A DNA stretch of 64,000 nt from the NCBI RefSeq assembly GCF_905171775.1, contig NC_053491.1:224106486-224170485 (forward strand), in the 5' to 3' direction. Origin of the DNA: Rana temporaria (Eukaryota; Chordata; Amphibia; Anura; Ranidae). The notes under the pieces were generated by a model, which searched no databases, had not been told where the DNA came from, and saw only the letters and a program-made list of their open reading frames with translations. Position numbers and translations under genes: made by a program. Positions 45,796 through 56,225 of the stretch are shown here, in pieces. Positions within the stretch are counted from its first letter, which is position 1. Every line of letters starts with the position of its first letter.

Positions 45796-46745
45796 GATCC
45801 CCCACTTTCCCCAGCAGATGGCGCTCCCCTATGCTTCAGTGGTGGACTGTCCCTCGATGTCACCATGTCCAATGCAGGGTTAAGAACCCTGCGTCAGTCT
45901 TGATAATGTCAGAGGGCATCTGACCCCTTGAGCATAGGGGAGAAGGGGCTGCACAGATAGGCTGCATTTACACAATAGCGTTTCATGAATGCGTTCAAAA
46001 TTGTGCATGCATGTCATACCGGCAGTGTCATTCGTTGCTAAGCTTCACCAAACACAGCAAGTAGACATGCATTTTTTCACTTGCAAAAAACACAACGAAG
46101 GGGGCAAAATGCACAAAGCTTGAAGCTGAAAAAGGGGCATGAGCTACTTTGCAGTGCATAAAGCAGCCCATCAAAATGAATATATGTAGCGTGACAACAT
46201 GCAAGAAAAATTGCATATGCAGCGTTTTACTTTTTATGGAATTCAGCTTTCTTTATTGCAGCTTAGCAATTCTTAGATGTGGTGGCTGCATTCGTTTTCT
46301 TTTTTTAGGCTTTCTTTCCTTTATTTTCACCTGGTGATCTGGCCAGGAAGGGCGGCCATATATGGATCAAAATTCAGCTGGTTCAGCAGGGACCGTCAGA
46401 ATTCCGATCCATGTATGATCAGGCTGGTTGTACAGAAGGTGATCTACCCATCAACTTCTGTACAACCAGCCTGTCAGGTTTTTCCTGAACAGTTTTTGCC
46501 GTCGGCTATAGCTGGCAACATTGATCAGCGTGTTCTGATGGAGGGGAAGGCTCCCTGCTCTCAGAACACAAGAGTGATTCCCCCACCCACATCGAGCGTA
46601 TGAATGGAGAAATCGGTCAATTTTTTTTTTCCTTTCAACCGCCTGATTGAAAAAAAGGGTAAAAACACATATGCATTTTTGCTGTGTTTTTGGTGCGTTT
46701 TGCACCTGTGAAAAAGGGACGTGACTCAGAAAAAAGGACTCTGTT
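45796..46745. other. No gene; perfect hairpin at 46420-46473
   Basis: Unassigned repeat-like DNA. CAGGCTGGTTGTACAGAAG at 46420 is perfectly inverted at 46455-46473 around a 16-base loop. Several TTTTTGC/GCAAAAA pairs suggest relation to the TTTCACAC group. Confidence 0.5.
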
Positions 46746-46749
46746 GCAA

Positions 46750-49440
46750 AAACGTGGCACTGATAAAGGTATCGGTGCCGACACTAAGCATTTACACAAG
46801 TATATGTACTCGTGCAAATGCTCAGATACCAAAACCAATACCTGCTGTGCAATTTGAGAAGATTAAAGATGAATGGGCTCAAATCGCACTGCAAAGAATC
46901 ACATGCGATTTGAACAGGAATGCGGTGCGATTCCTGACTGACTCACGTTCGGTTTTCTGCACCGCTCCTGTGTGAACCCAGGCTCAGCCGGAGGAGAGGG
47001 GCAATTGAGGGTGAGAAGGGAGCCGTGGCGCATGTATCAGGCTGGAGTTCAGAGGAAGCAGAGAGTGCTTGTATAGAAAGCACTGTGGAGGATCGATCTG
47101 TGTCGGGAAGGCTGGTAGCTGTAAAGAAGCAGAGGCACTGACTTGTAGTGTTCTGGAGGTTGTAGAGGACTTGGCACAAAAGGGGTCTGCCAGGCAATGT
47201 GGTGATAGACCTTGTGGCCACCGCCATGTCAGCCCTGTCTGCTGTTAGAAAATATTGCCTCCTCTCTTCAGGCTGAGCCCTCAATTACCTCTTCTCCTCA
47301 GACTGAGCCCTCCATTGCCTCCTCTCCTCAGACTGAGCCCTCCATTGCCTCCTCTCCTCAGACTGAGCCCTCCATTGCCTCCTCTCCTCAGACTGAGCCC
47401 TCCATTGCCTCCTCTCCTCAGACTGAGCCCTCCATTGCCTCCTCTCCTCAGACTGAGCCCTCCATTGCCTCCTCTCCTCAGACTGAGCCCTCCATTGCCT
47501 CCTCTCCTCAGACTGAGCCCTCCATTGCCTCCTCTTCTCAGGATGAGCCCTCTATTGCCTCCTCTCCTCAGACCGAGCCCTCCATTGCCTCCTTTCCTCA
47601 GGCTGAGCCCTCAACTGCCTCCTTTACTCAGGCTGAAGCCCTTAATTGCCTCCTCTCCTCAGGCTGAGCCCTCAATTACCTCCTTTCCTCAGACTGAGCC
47701 CTCCATTGCCTCCTCTCCTCAGACTGAGCCCCCCATTGCCTCCTCTCCTCAGACTGAGCCCTCCATTGCCTCCTCTCCTCAGACTGAGCCCTCCATTGCC
47801 TCTTCTCCTCAGACTGAGCCCTCCATTGCCTCCTCTCCTCAGACTGAGCCCCCCATTGTCTCCTCTCCTTAGACTGAGCCCTCCATTGCCTCCTCTCCTC
47901 AGACTGAGCCCTCCATTGCCTCCTCTCCTCAGACTGAGCCCTCCATTGCCTCCTCTCTTCAGACTGAGCCCTCCTTTGCCTCCTCTCCTCAGACTGAGCC
48001 CTCAATTGCCTCCTCTCCTCAGGCTGAGCCCTCAATTGCCTCCTCTCCTCAGGCTGAGCCCTCCATTGCCTTCTTTCCTCAGGCTGAGCCCTCAATTGCC
48101 TCCTCTGCTCAAGCTGAGCCCTCAAATGCCTCCTCTCCTTAGGCTGAGCCCTCAAATGCCTCCTCTCCTCAAGCTGAGCCCTCAATTGCCTCCTTTCCTC
48201 AGGCTGAAGCCCTCAATTGCCTCCTTTCCCCAGGCTGAGCCCTCAATTGCCTCCTCTCCTCAGGCTGAATCCCTCAATTGCCTCCTTTCCTCAGGCTGAA
48301 GCCCTCAATTGCCTCCTTTCCCCAGGCTGAGCCCTCAATTGCCTCCTTTCCTCAGGCTGAGCCCTCAAATGCCTCCTCTCCTCAGGCTGAGCCCTCAATT
48401 GCCTCCTTTCCTCAGGCTGAGCCCTCAATTGCCTCCTCTCCTCAGGCTGAGCCCTCAATTGCCTCCTCTCTTCAGGCTGAGCCCTCAATTGCCTCCTCTC
48501 TTCAGGCTGAGCCCTCAATTGCCTCCTCTCCTCAGGCTGAAGCCCTAAATTGCCTCCTCTCCTCAGGCTGAGCCCTCAATTGCCTCCTTTCCTCAGGCTG
48601 AGCCCTCAATTGCACCCTCTCCTCAGACTGAGCCTTCAATTGCCTCCTCTTCAGGCTGAGCCCTCAATTGCCTCCTCTTTTCAGGCTGAGCCCTCAATTG
48701 CCTCCTCTCTTCAGGCTGAGCCCTCAATTGCCTCCTCTCCTCAGGCTGAGCCCTCCATTGCCTCCTCTCTTCAGGCTGAGCCCTCAATTGCCTCCTCTCT
48801 TCAGGCTGAGCCCTTAATTGCCTCCTGTCCTCAGGCTGAGCCCTCCATTGCCTCCTCTCTTCAGGCTGAGCCCTCAATTGCCTCCTCTCTTCAGGCTGAG
48901 CCCTCAATTGCCTCCTCTCCTCAGGCTGAGCCCTCAATTGCCTCCTCTCCTCAGGCTGAGCCCTCAATTGCCTCCTCTCCCCAGGCAGAGCCCTCAATTG
49001 CCTCCTTTCCTCAGGCTGAGCCCTCAATTGCCTCCTCTCCTCAGGCTGAAGCCCTCAATTGCCTCCTCTCCTCAGGCTGAGCCCTCAATTGCCTCCTTTC
49101 CTCAGGCTGAGCCCTCAATTGCCTCCTCTCCTCAGGCTGAAGCCCTCAATTGCCTCCTCTCCCCAGGCTGAGCCCTCAATCGCCTCCTCTCTTCAGGACC
49201 AGCCTGGGTTTACATAGGAGCGGTGCAGGAAACCGCATGTGATTTGGACAGCAATCCCACATGCTATTCTTTGCTGTGCGATTTGAGCCCATTCATTCTG
49301 TATGGGTTGAAATCGCACTGCACGGTATTGGTAATTGTTATTAGTGAGTACTTAGAGTAAAAGTGTCGATACTGGTCCTTGCTCTTAAAAAAAACTAAAA
49401 TGGTATCAGTGCATCCTCAGTAAAAACACATAAGAGTTTT
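46750..49440. mobile_element. Inverted-repeat element enclosing a 1.9-kb array
   Basis: The left arm (about 46750-46990) and right arm (about 49195-49430) are inverted copies. Examples are GAATGGGCTCAAATCGCA (left) with TGCGATTTGAGCCCATTC (right), and CTGTGTGAACCCAGGCT with AGCCTGGGTTTACATAG. The arms diverge by small indels. The interior is almost entirely the tandem array. No target duplication was found. Confidence 0.78.
47255..49195 (+). repeat. Minisatellite, 30-bp unit, about 64 copies
   Basis: The unit is CCCTCCATTGCCTCCTCTCC followed by TCAGACTGAG. Two main zones occur: a homogeneous ACTGAGCCCTCCATT zone (about 47280-48000) and a GGCTGAGCCCTCAATT zone (about 48000-49195). Occasional 31-bp units (GGCTGAAGCC) shift the frame at about 47630, 48210, 48300, 48540, 49050 and 49140. 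Long ORFs on both strands (10-residue repeats) follow from the 30-bp length and are interrupted by those units, arguing against a protein. Confidence 0.95.
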
Positions 49441-49639
49441 TGCTGCATTTTCCATCCATTTAAATGGGAGGTGCATTTTTGGTGCCTTTCAGCATGCAAA
49501 AAAGAAAACGAATGCAGTCATCACATCTAATGATTGCTAATCTGCAATATATGACATTTTTGGTTTTGGATTTAATTCTGCTCTATGATCGATGACATGT
49601 AGTGTGACAGATGACAATGCCAGCTGATAGAGTTGGCCA

Positions 49640-49770
49640 GGATGGCCCAATCAGATGCATAGTTGGCATGTAAGGTGCCCTATACTTTCTAAAATCTGCC
49701 CAGTTGCCATTGGATTTTATTTTCTCTGGCTGTTTCTATAAAAGATGAGGGGGTGCTCTGGGGGGTGCTC
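49640..49770 (+). promoter_or_regulatory. Candidate core promoter (CCAAT, TATA)
   Basis: A CCCAATCAG box lies near 49648, an inverted CCAAT (CCATTGG) near 49707-49713, and TATAAAAG at 49737-49744. The spacing is compatible with a plus-strand start near 49768. The surrounding DNA looks single-copy. No convincing downstream ORF or exon is seen, so this is motif evidence only. Confidence 0.3.
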
Positions 49771-49943
49771 GGAAATGAATGAATACTCCCCAGCACTCCA
49801 GGAAGTCTATGGGATCGCACTGTGCCAGCTTTTCTTTGGCTCTACAAGTTGTTTAGCCGAGGCAGACGTGTCAGCGTAAAGCTGCTGTTTGTAACCTCTG
49901 GACTGAACAGGCGGCTGTCAGCCAAACACACGGGAAGTCAGCG

Positions 49944-50011
49944 CCTTGTATGGACTAAGGAAGGCCCATGTATGGAGTGTCAGGAAGAGCCTTATATGGA
50001 GAAGGGGCGGG
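49944..50011 (+). promoter_or_regulatory. CArG-box cluster with Ets and GC boxes (SRE-like)
   Basis: A perfect CArG box CCTTATATGG (49990-49999) is preceded by two one-mismatch versions, CCTTGTATGG (49944-49953) and CCATGTATGG (49966-49975), at 22- and 24-bp steps. CAGGAAG (49981-49987), an Ets-type core, sits 2 bp from the perfect box, the arrangement of a serum response element that binds SRF with a ternary-complex factor. A GGGGCGGG Sp1-type box follows at 50004-50011. Function is inferred from motif grammar; target gene unknown. Confidence 0.5.
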
Positions 50012-50749
50012 CCCTTTCCTGTCTGCAATCAGCGACTGACATTTCCGTTGGCTGTTGGCCCTGGCTCAGTCGGATCAGATGACAGTAATTATTTTTACAC
50101 TGGCGGGCTGGAGCACAGCAAGCATGCGCGGACTTAACCGTGTTGTGCTAAGAATTCCAGGGGATTAAGTGTGCAGAAAGAGCCCAGAGAGGCGGCACAT
50201 CAGACACAACACCGAGCCTAAACCCGCTACTACTACATACTACATTGTATGAGCGATCTCATCCTAGGTGCCAATACATAGCCCGACATCATCGGATACC
50301 TTTCCATGTGTATGGGGGGACATCTCTGTGCTCTCACTCTGACACCTATCACATTGTCACCAAAGAAAATAAATATATATTATAGCATTCATCTTATATT
50401 GTTTCAACCTAAAACATGTATTCCCACTTTTTCCATTAGCTCAACCCCCCCCCCCCCCCCCCCAGTTATTACTGATTGTATCCCTTGCACTCTCCCTTTT
50501 AGATTGTAAGCTCTAAAGACCTCTGATTCCTCCTGTATTGAATTTTATCTGTACTGTCTGTCCCATGTTGTAAAGAGCTGCGCAAACTGTTAGCGCAATA
50601 TAAATCCTGTATAATAATAATAAACAATGTTATTTTTATATATGATATCAAAATATTATATATATATAAAATTACACATAACATATAACAATATAACATA
50701 ATCTATCTAGTGAATGTTTTATTATTTTAATTAATTTAAATGAATCACA

Positions 50750-50754
<5 letters not shown>
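50012..50754. other. No gene seen; poly-C tract
   Basis: Contains a run of 19 C at 50445-50463 and AT-rich DNA. No exon was recognised. Confidence 0.5.
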
Positions 50755-50797
<43 letters not shown>

Positions 50798-51523
50798 GTA
50801 AAACTACACACAATTTATAATAATACATATTTTATATAATATAAATTATATAATTATATAAAATTATTACAATGTGCGTATATATACCGTATTTATCGCG
50901 GTATAACGCGCTCCCGCGTATACCGCGCACCCCTAATGTTGCCCCCGAAATTCCTGTAAAAAAAAAGTTATATGATTTTATTACTTACAGTTTTGGTGTC
51001 TTCCCAGCGTCCATCGTCCGGTCCGGCGTCCGTCTGCGGCCTCGATGGTGTCCTCCCGGCTTCTCCAGCGCGCGCCTCACGTCGAGTCCCCGCTTCCCGT
51101 GCTGAGTTCGAACGAGTGCAGTACACTCGGGTACATTCAGCAAGGCTTGGCTTAGCTCGCGCTCACGCTCTGTGACGTTTATGCGTGAGCACGAGCGAAG
51201 CCGAGCCTGGCCGAATGTACCCGAGTGTACTGCACTCGGTATATGTCGGCGCAGGATTTCAAACTGAGCGCGGGAAGTGGCTATCGGCGTATATCGCGCA
51301 CCCACAATTTTCCCCTTATTTTAAGGGGAAAATAGTGCGCGATATACGCCGATAAATACGGTATATGTATGTATGTATCTCTCTCTCTCTATATATATAT
51401 AGATATATGTATCTATATATAAACATTGTAATACTTTAATATAATTATATAATTTATATTATATAAAATATGTATTATTATAAATTGTGTGTAGTCTTAC
51501 ATATGTATATATATTTTGTATTT

Positions 51524-51594
<71 letters not shown>

Positions 51595-51595
51595 G
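50755..51595. repeat. Extended inverted repeat around a TA-target MITE
   Basis: Outer AT-rich arms pair: AATTTATAATAATACATATT (near 50812) with the complement of AATATGTATTATTATAAATT (near 51465), and each is bounded by a (TA)n tract (50755-50792 and 51530-51592). The centre is the element at 50887-51361, so the palindrome continues from the element into its flanks. Confidence 0.75.
50887..51361. mobile_element. TA-target MITE (CCGTATTTATCG ends), copy 1
   Basis: Ends CCGTATTTATCG are inverted and flanked by TA (50885-50886 and 51362-51363). The interior contains a hairpin with CAGTACACTCGGGTACATTC and its complement. A second copy lies at 53755. Confidence 0.88.
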
Positions 51596-51754
51596 TAAAA
51601 GGGGGCCCCATCGGGGTTGCCAGCCTCAGTAAAACCAGGGACAGTATGTAAAAATCAGTTTTTTTTTTAAATTGCAAGAAGTTGCCCCGCCTCTCCAGTA
51701 CCTTTTCAGTGTGTGTATGTATACTGTATGTGTGTACTGTATATTGTGTGTCTG

Positions 51755-51904
51755 TGTGTGTATACTGTGTGGCCCCATAATCTATGGCCTGGGGGTCCCA
51801 TAATTTCTATTGCCCGGGGGCCCCATAATCTCCTATTGCCCGGGGGCCCCATGAGTTGTCAGTCCGCCCCTGAATGGCACCACATTTGTAATAATAATTA
51901 AAAA

Positions 51905-51950
<46 letters not shown>

Positions 51951-52059
51951 TTATTTATTATTACAAATGTGGTGCCATTCAGGGGCGGACTGACTCATGG
52001 GGCCCCCGGGCAATAGGAGATTATGGGACCCACAGGGCATAGATTATGGGGCCACACAG

Positions 52060-52066
<7 letters not shown>
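51755..52066. repeat. Large palindrome with AT centre
   Basis: TGTGTGGCCCCATAATCTATG...GTCAGTCCGCCCCTG...GGTACCACA-type sequence at 51762-51900 is mirrored at 51955-52065. Both arms contain a hAT-like terminus CAGGGGCGGACTGA plus the same adjacent non-element bases AATGGCACCACATTTG. The centre is A-run, (AT)n, T-run (about 51900-51955). Confidence 0.85.

Positions 52067-52102
<36 letters not shown>
52058..52102. repeat. (TA)n microsatellite
   Basis: A TA dinucleotide tract with one short interruption, immediately outside the large palindrome. Confidence 0.9.
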
Positions 52103-52105
<3 letters not shown>

Positions 52106-52194
52106 CCAATGGGTGCCACTGCACACATACCAGAGATAAAAAAAATGGACCTGGTTGCACAGCAAAGACTGTAGTAGAAAAGAGAGAGCATCAC

Positions 52195-52440
52195 TCACAG
52201 GTCTCTTGAAAGGTGAACGCACAGTGAAGGTGCATAGTCATGTTGGTACAGGAAGGGGTCATCCCCAAACTGTTCCCACAAAGTTGGAAGCATGAAATTG
52301 CCCAAAATGTCTTGGTATGCTGATACCTTAATATTTCTCTTCACTGGAACTAAGAGGCCAAGGCCAACCCCTGAAAAACAACCCCACACCATAATCCCCC
52401 CTCCACCAAATGATTTGGACCAGTGTACAAAGCAAGGTGT
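52195..52440 (-). pseudogene. Tc1-family transposase fragment (middle of DDE domain)
   Basis: The minus strand reads WSKSFGGGGIMVWGCFSG, LLVPVKRNIKVSAYQDIL, FMLPTLWEQFGDDPFLYQHD and YAP. The GGGGIMVWG block and the QHD that replaces the usual QxDN motif are typical of one Tc1 subfamily. Flanks of this fragment do not continue the gene in the same orientation. Confidence 0.8.
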
Positions 52441-52447
52441 ATAAAGA

Positions 52448-52570
52448 CATGTCTGGGTGAGTTTGGGGTGAAGGAACTTGACTGGCCTGCACAGAGTCCT
52501 CACCTCAACCCAATAGAACACCTTTGGGATGAATTAGAGCGGAGACTGTGAGCCAGACCTTCTTGTCCAA
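52448..52570 (+). pseudogene. Tc1-family transposase fragment (C-terminal DDE part)
   Basis: The plus strand reads LGEFGVKELDWPAQSPHLNPIEHLWDELERRL then a stop. SPHLNPIEHLW contains the catalytic Glu region (His replaces the usual Asp before LNPIE). In an intact transposase this block lies just C-terminal to the segment found at 52195-52440, but here it is on the opposite strand. Confidence 0.78.
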
Positions 52571-53752
52571 CATAAATGCTCTTCGGTGTTATACCTAGAA
52601 TTCCTTGCCCTATGGAATGAGGCTCACATTAACCCCTGTAGCTGCATTGACAGGCTGCGACTAGTTGCTAGGAGTCTGATGACAGCCTCTACAGCGGATG
52701 ATGTGAGCCTGTCAGTGTCTTGCGTTTAGATATGAATTTTTTGTGTGTATTAGCAGTCATCTCTTCTATGTACATAGTTCAGGGCTCCAATCTGAGTTTA
52801 TCAATCATAATGATGTCTATGGGAATAGTTTTTAGCAATTTGTCATGAGGCGATCAAGATTCGTCAGTGTTTGGTAAAATCGCAGGTGACTTTGACAGTG
52901 CTAAATGTTGCGGCAATCGCTATACTTAGTTACAAATCGCTGAAGAAGAGAGTTTTATAGCAACGCAAGCTCAATGCTGTAGAAAATCTTGAACGACAAT
53001 TAAATCGCTAGTTACAAAACGTTGTTAATCACTGGCATTAACAATCTGTAGCAGCAATTCATCTCTGAGAAAAAATCATCAGCCATACTCCATTACTACA
53101 ATTACTTATAAAGCAGGCGCTGAGAATGGAGAATGGATGCCTTTTGTCTAACGACTCAATAACCGACTCTGTGGATTTATCACTGGCTGCATTTTTAAAC
53201 TGGGAAGAAATCAGGGTGGGGACAAGCGTTACACGCCAATATGGAAAGTCCCTCATGCATTGTAGTATTCTCATAGTGATTACAATACACCATAATAACA
53301 GTTACCCTAAGCAGAGATAGTCTAAAAACTGCTTCTTTGGGGAAATACTTCCTACCTAATCTCTCCCTACATTAAAAAGAAAACTCCAGACAAATCTAAG
53401 AACAAAAAAAAAAAAAAAATGTTTAGTTGTCTATGTGTAATTACTTTTTTTTTTTTTTTAAATACTGCTAACATACATATATGGACTCTTTATTTATATT
53501 TTTATATTTATATTATTTTATGGGCAAAACTTTTTTTACTCATTTTGGATAGAGCAACGGAGGGTTATAACTTTTTTTTTTGGCCATCTGTGTCCCATTG
53601 AGGAGATTTCCCTTTACTTCCTGTCCCATAGCCAAACAGGAAGTGGGAGGAAATCCCCTGCCAATAAAGGGAATTCCTTGGGGTGTCCGCATTGAAAGAT
53701 TTCCCCTCTATTACTTTTCTGGGGACAACTCAGAAGGACATCAAGTTTTATT
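52571..53752. other. No gene supported; T-rich DNA
   Basis: Unassigned DNA with A- and T-runs (53403-53419, 53447-53459). The ORF from 53126 (64 codons) has no recognisable domain and no flanking splice or translation evidence. Confidence 0.45.
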
Positions 53753-53754
53753 TA

Positions 53755-54229
53755 CCGCATTTATCGGCGTATACCGCGCACTTCTTTGCCCTGAAAATCA
53801 GGGCAAAATCGTGGGTGCGCGATATACGCCGATACCCGCGCCGAGTTTGAATACTGCGCCGACATATACCGAGCGCAGTACACTCGTGTATAGTCGGGCA
53901 GTCTCGGCTCCTCTCGCGCTGACGTCCAGGACGTCAGCGCGAGAGTAGCCGAGCCTGCCCGACTATACTCGAGTGTACTGCGCTCTGTATATGTCGGCGC
54001 AGTATTCAAACTCGGCACGGGAAACGAGCGGGGAGGACGCAAGGACGCCGGACCCGACGAAGAGGACACCCAAAGCCGCAGACGGACGCTGGACCCAACG
54101 AGGCCGCTGATGGACGCCACGCAAGACACCAAAACTGTAAGTACAAAAAATCTTTTTTCCACAGGAATTCGGGGCAACTTTAGGGGTGCGCGCTATACGC
54201 GGGAGCGCGCTATACCCCAATAAATACGG
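53755..54229. mobile_element. TA-target MITE (CCGTATTTATCG ends), copy 2
   Basis: Ends CCGCATTTATCGGCG and complement CCGTATTTATTGGGG are flanked by TA (53753-53754 and 54230-54231). A strong central hairpin lies around GACGTCCAGGACGTC. It is homologous to 50887-51361, including GTATATGTCGGCGCAG. Confidence 0.88.
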
Positions 54230-54366
54230 TATATTGCATTACATCATACCAGTGCCAAAAATCTACAGTTACTTTTTGAAAAGCAGCAGGAAAGAGCGCT
54301 CTTTTCAATATGTTTTTTAACTGGTTATGGATTATTTGTCATACAGATTTATCTCATCTACGGTAA

Positions 54367-54946
54367 AGTGGTTGTAAAAGGTGAAGGTTTTTTTACCTTT
54401 ATGCATCCTGTGCCGCTGACAGGACATGGATCTGTGTGTTTACACTCACAGATCCATGGTCCTGCCGTGATTGCGGGCAATCGCGGGTGCCCGGCGGACA
54501 TTGTGGCCGCCGGGCACGCGCACCGGGTCCCGAGCAATGCCCCCTAGCCACCCGGGAATGCAAGGACGTCATATGACGTCCACTCTGAAGGAGGAAGGGT
54601 TCCCGCCGACGTCATTTTACAATGACTCGGTAGGGAACGTTTTAAGCTAGTGCATTGTTGGTTCACTTACATTTTCCTTCGATTTCTCTTCTAAATGCTT
54701 TTTTTTCTTTGTCTGAATTTCTCACTTCCTGTTTCTCCTCAGTAAGCTTGCCCCCATCATACAAGCCGTTCTGGCTGGGGGTTAGTCAGCCAGAACAGCT
54801 TACTGGGGAGGAACAGGAAGTGAGAAATTCAGACAAAGAAAAAAAAACATTTAGAAGGGAAATGGAAGGAAAAGGTAAGTGAACCAACAATGCACTAGCT
54901 TAAAGGAACCAATTTAGAAATTAAAAGACGAACCTTTACAACCCCT
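54367..54946. mobile_element. Foldback TTAA-target MITE (family AGGGG), copy 3
   Basis: The left end AGTGGTTGTAAAAGG follows GTAA (mutated target); the right end is CTTTACAACCCCT before TTAA (54947-54950). Arms share CTCACTTCCTGTT/AACAGGAAGTGAG with copies at 782 and 2290. Donor-like motifs are the complement of CACTTACATT near 54664 and AAAGGTAAGTGAA near 54871. Confidence 0.82.
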
Positions 54947-54950
54947 TTAA

Positions 54951-55615
54951 CACACTTGTATTAAGTTAGGGCAGCGCCCAAGATCATTCAAATGAATCTG
55001 TTTTTTCTGTTGTCATAATCAGCAAAACTGATTATCCCATCATATTAACACCCTATTTGTATTCTTCATCTTTACTATATATGACATAACATTCAGAATA
55101 TGACAGATGGGACAATACAGCTTACTGGATACAGGACCAGCTTTCACATTTCATTGGGAGCCTTTATTGGGGGTTGCATTTCATTGTAAGCTAGGATCCA
55201 GGTGAGCCTCTACTTGTACTTACAGTACATACATATTTCAATTAAAACTACAATAGGAAATTACCTTCTTTCTTTTTTCTGTTCTCTTCTCAATGGCAGA
55301 TTTAAACAGACATACTTCAAGATCAATCTGGTAAAGCCATCATATGTGACAACCTAGCCTATCAAGCCATGCCTTGTTATCCAGAACACCTGCTTAATCA
55401 CATGTCTACAATGAAATGAAGCTAAGTGAATCCACCCCATAAAATAACACAGCAAGGTACGAGCTTGCTTTGTTCTAGCAACTTGATGAACATGTTTACT
55501 ATATCATAAAAAACAAGATCAGCCTTATCCTCCATCAGTAGAAAATACTGGACAACATTAATGGGATAAGGTAAGATTTTATAAAGATACATATAGGGGG
55601 TAATGTCACAAGACT
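54951..55615. other. No gene seen; pyrimidine tract near 55270
   Basis: AT-rich DNA. A pyrimidine-rich stretch ending in GGCAG at about 55300 precedes a 31-base stretch and GTAAAG; this microexon-like pattern is too weak to call. Confidence 0.4.
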
Positions 55616-56225
55616 TGTCAAAAACTGTCTACTGTATTTTTTAACACTACACTACTTTTTTCTAGTGAATGGGTAGGGGTACAATGTACCCCATACTCAT
55701 CCACATGGGGGGTGGGATCTGGGGTAATTCCGATAAGCCTCCTGCCCGCAGACCCCAGCAGCCACCAGGCAAGGGTTGTCGGGAAGAGGCCCTTGTCCCC
55801 ATCAACATGGGGAAAAGGTGCTTTGGGGTGGGGGGCGCACAGCCCCAAAGCACCCATCCCCCCATGTTGAGGGCATGTGGCCTGGTATGGTTTAGGAGGG
55901 AGGGGGCCGCTCGCTTGTTCCCTGCCTTTCCTGACCTGCCAGGCTGCATGCTCGGATAAGGGTCTGGTATGGATTTTGGGGATGACCCCCATGCCATTTT
56001 TTTTAATTTTGCCATGGGTGTGCCCTCCACACCCATACTAGACCCAAGGGCCTGGTATGGACCCCATGCTGTTTTTTTTCTCAATTTTTTTTTTAACCAG
56101 CAATTCTTTTTTTTTACATTTAGCGGGAAGCCCGCTGACAGCTGATGACTCATCGGTTATTAAGGACGCGGCGGGTTGGCTTGCCGGCCCCCTCCTTAGC
56201 AACCAGCTATATACAGTGTAAGAAA
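55616..56225. repeat. GC-rich interspersed repeat
   Basis: Contains direct and inverted short repeats such as GGTGCTTTGGGG/CCCCAAAGCACC and CCCCATGTTGAGGG. It looks like a repeat by composition and internal pairing; ends are not defined. Confidence 0.45.

Noticed and set aside
47212..49171. Long ORFs (up to 217 codons) with 10-residue repeats on both strands
   Set aside because: They follow automatically from a 30-bp tandem unit. 31-bp units break the frame repeatedly, and both strands are equally open.
53126..53320. 64-codon ORF with varied amino-acid composition
   Set aside because: No recognised motif, no splice sites or start context of note, and it crosses AT-rich unassigned DNA.
55265..55345. 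Microexon-like pattern: pyrimidine tract, GGCAG, 31 bases, GTAAAG
   Set aside because: The donor is weak and the phase does not fit the candidate exon at 56927; single-pattern matches of this kind are expected by chance.
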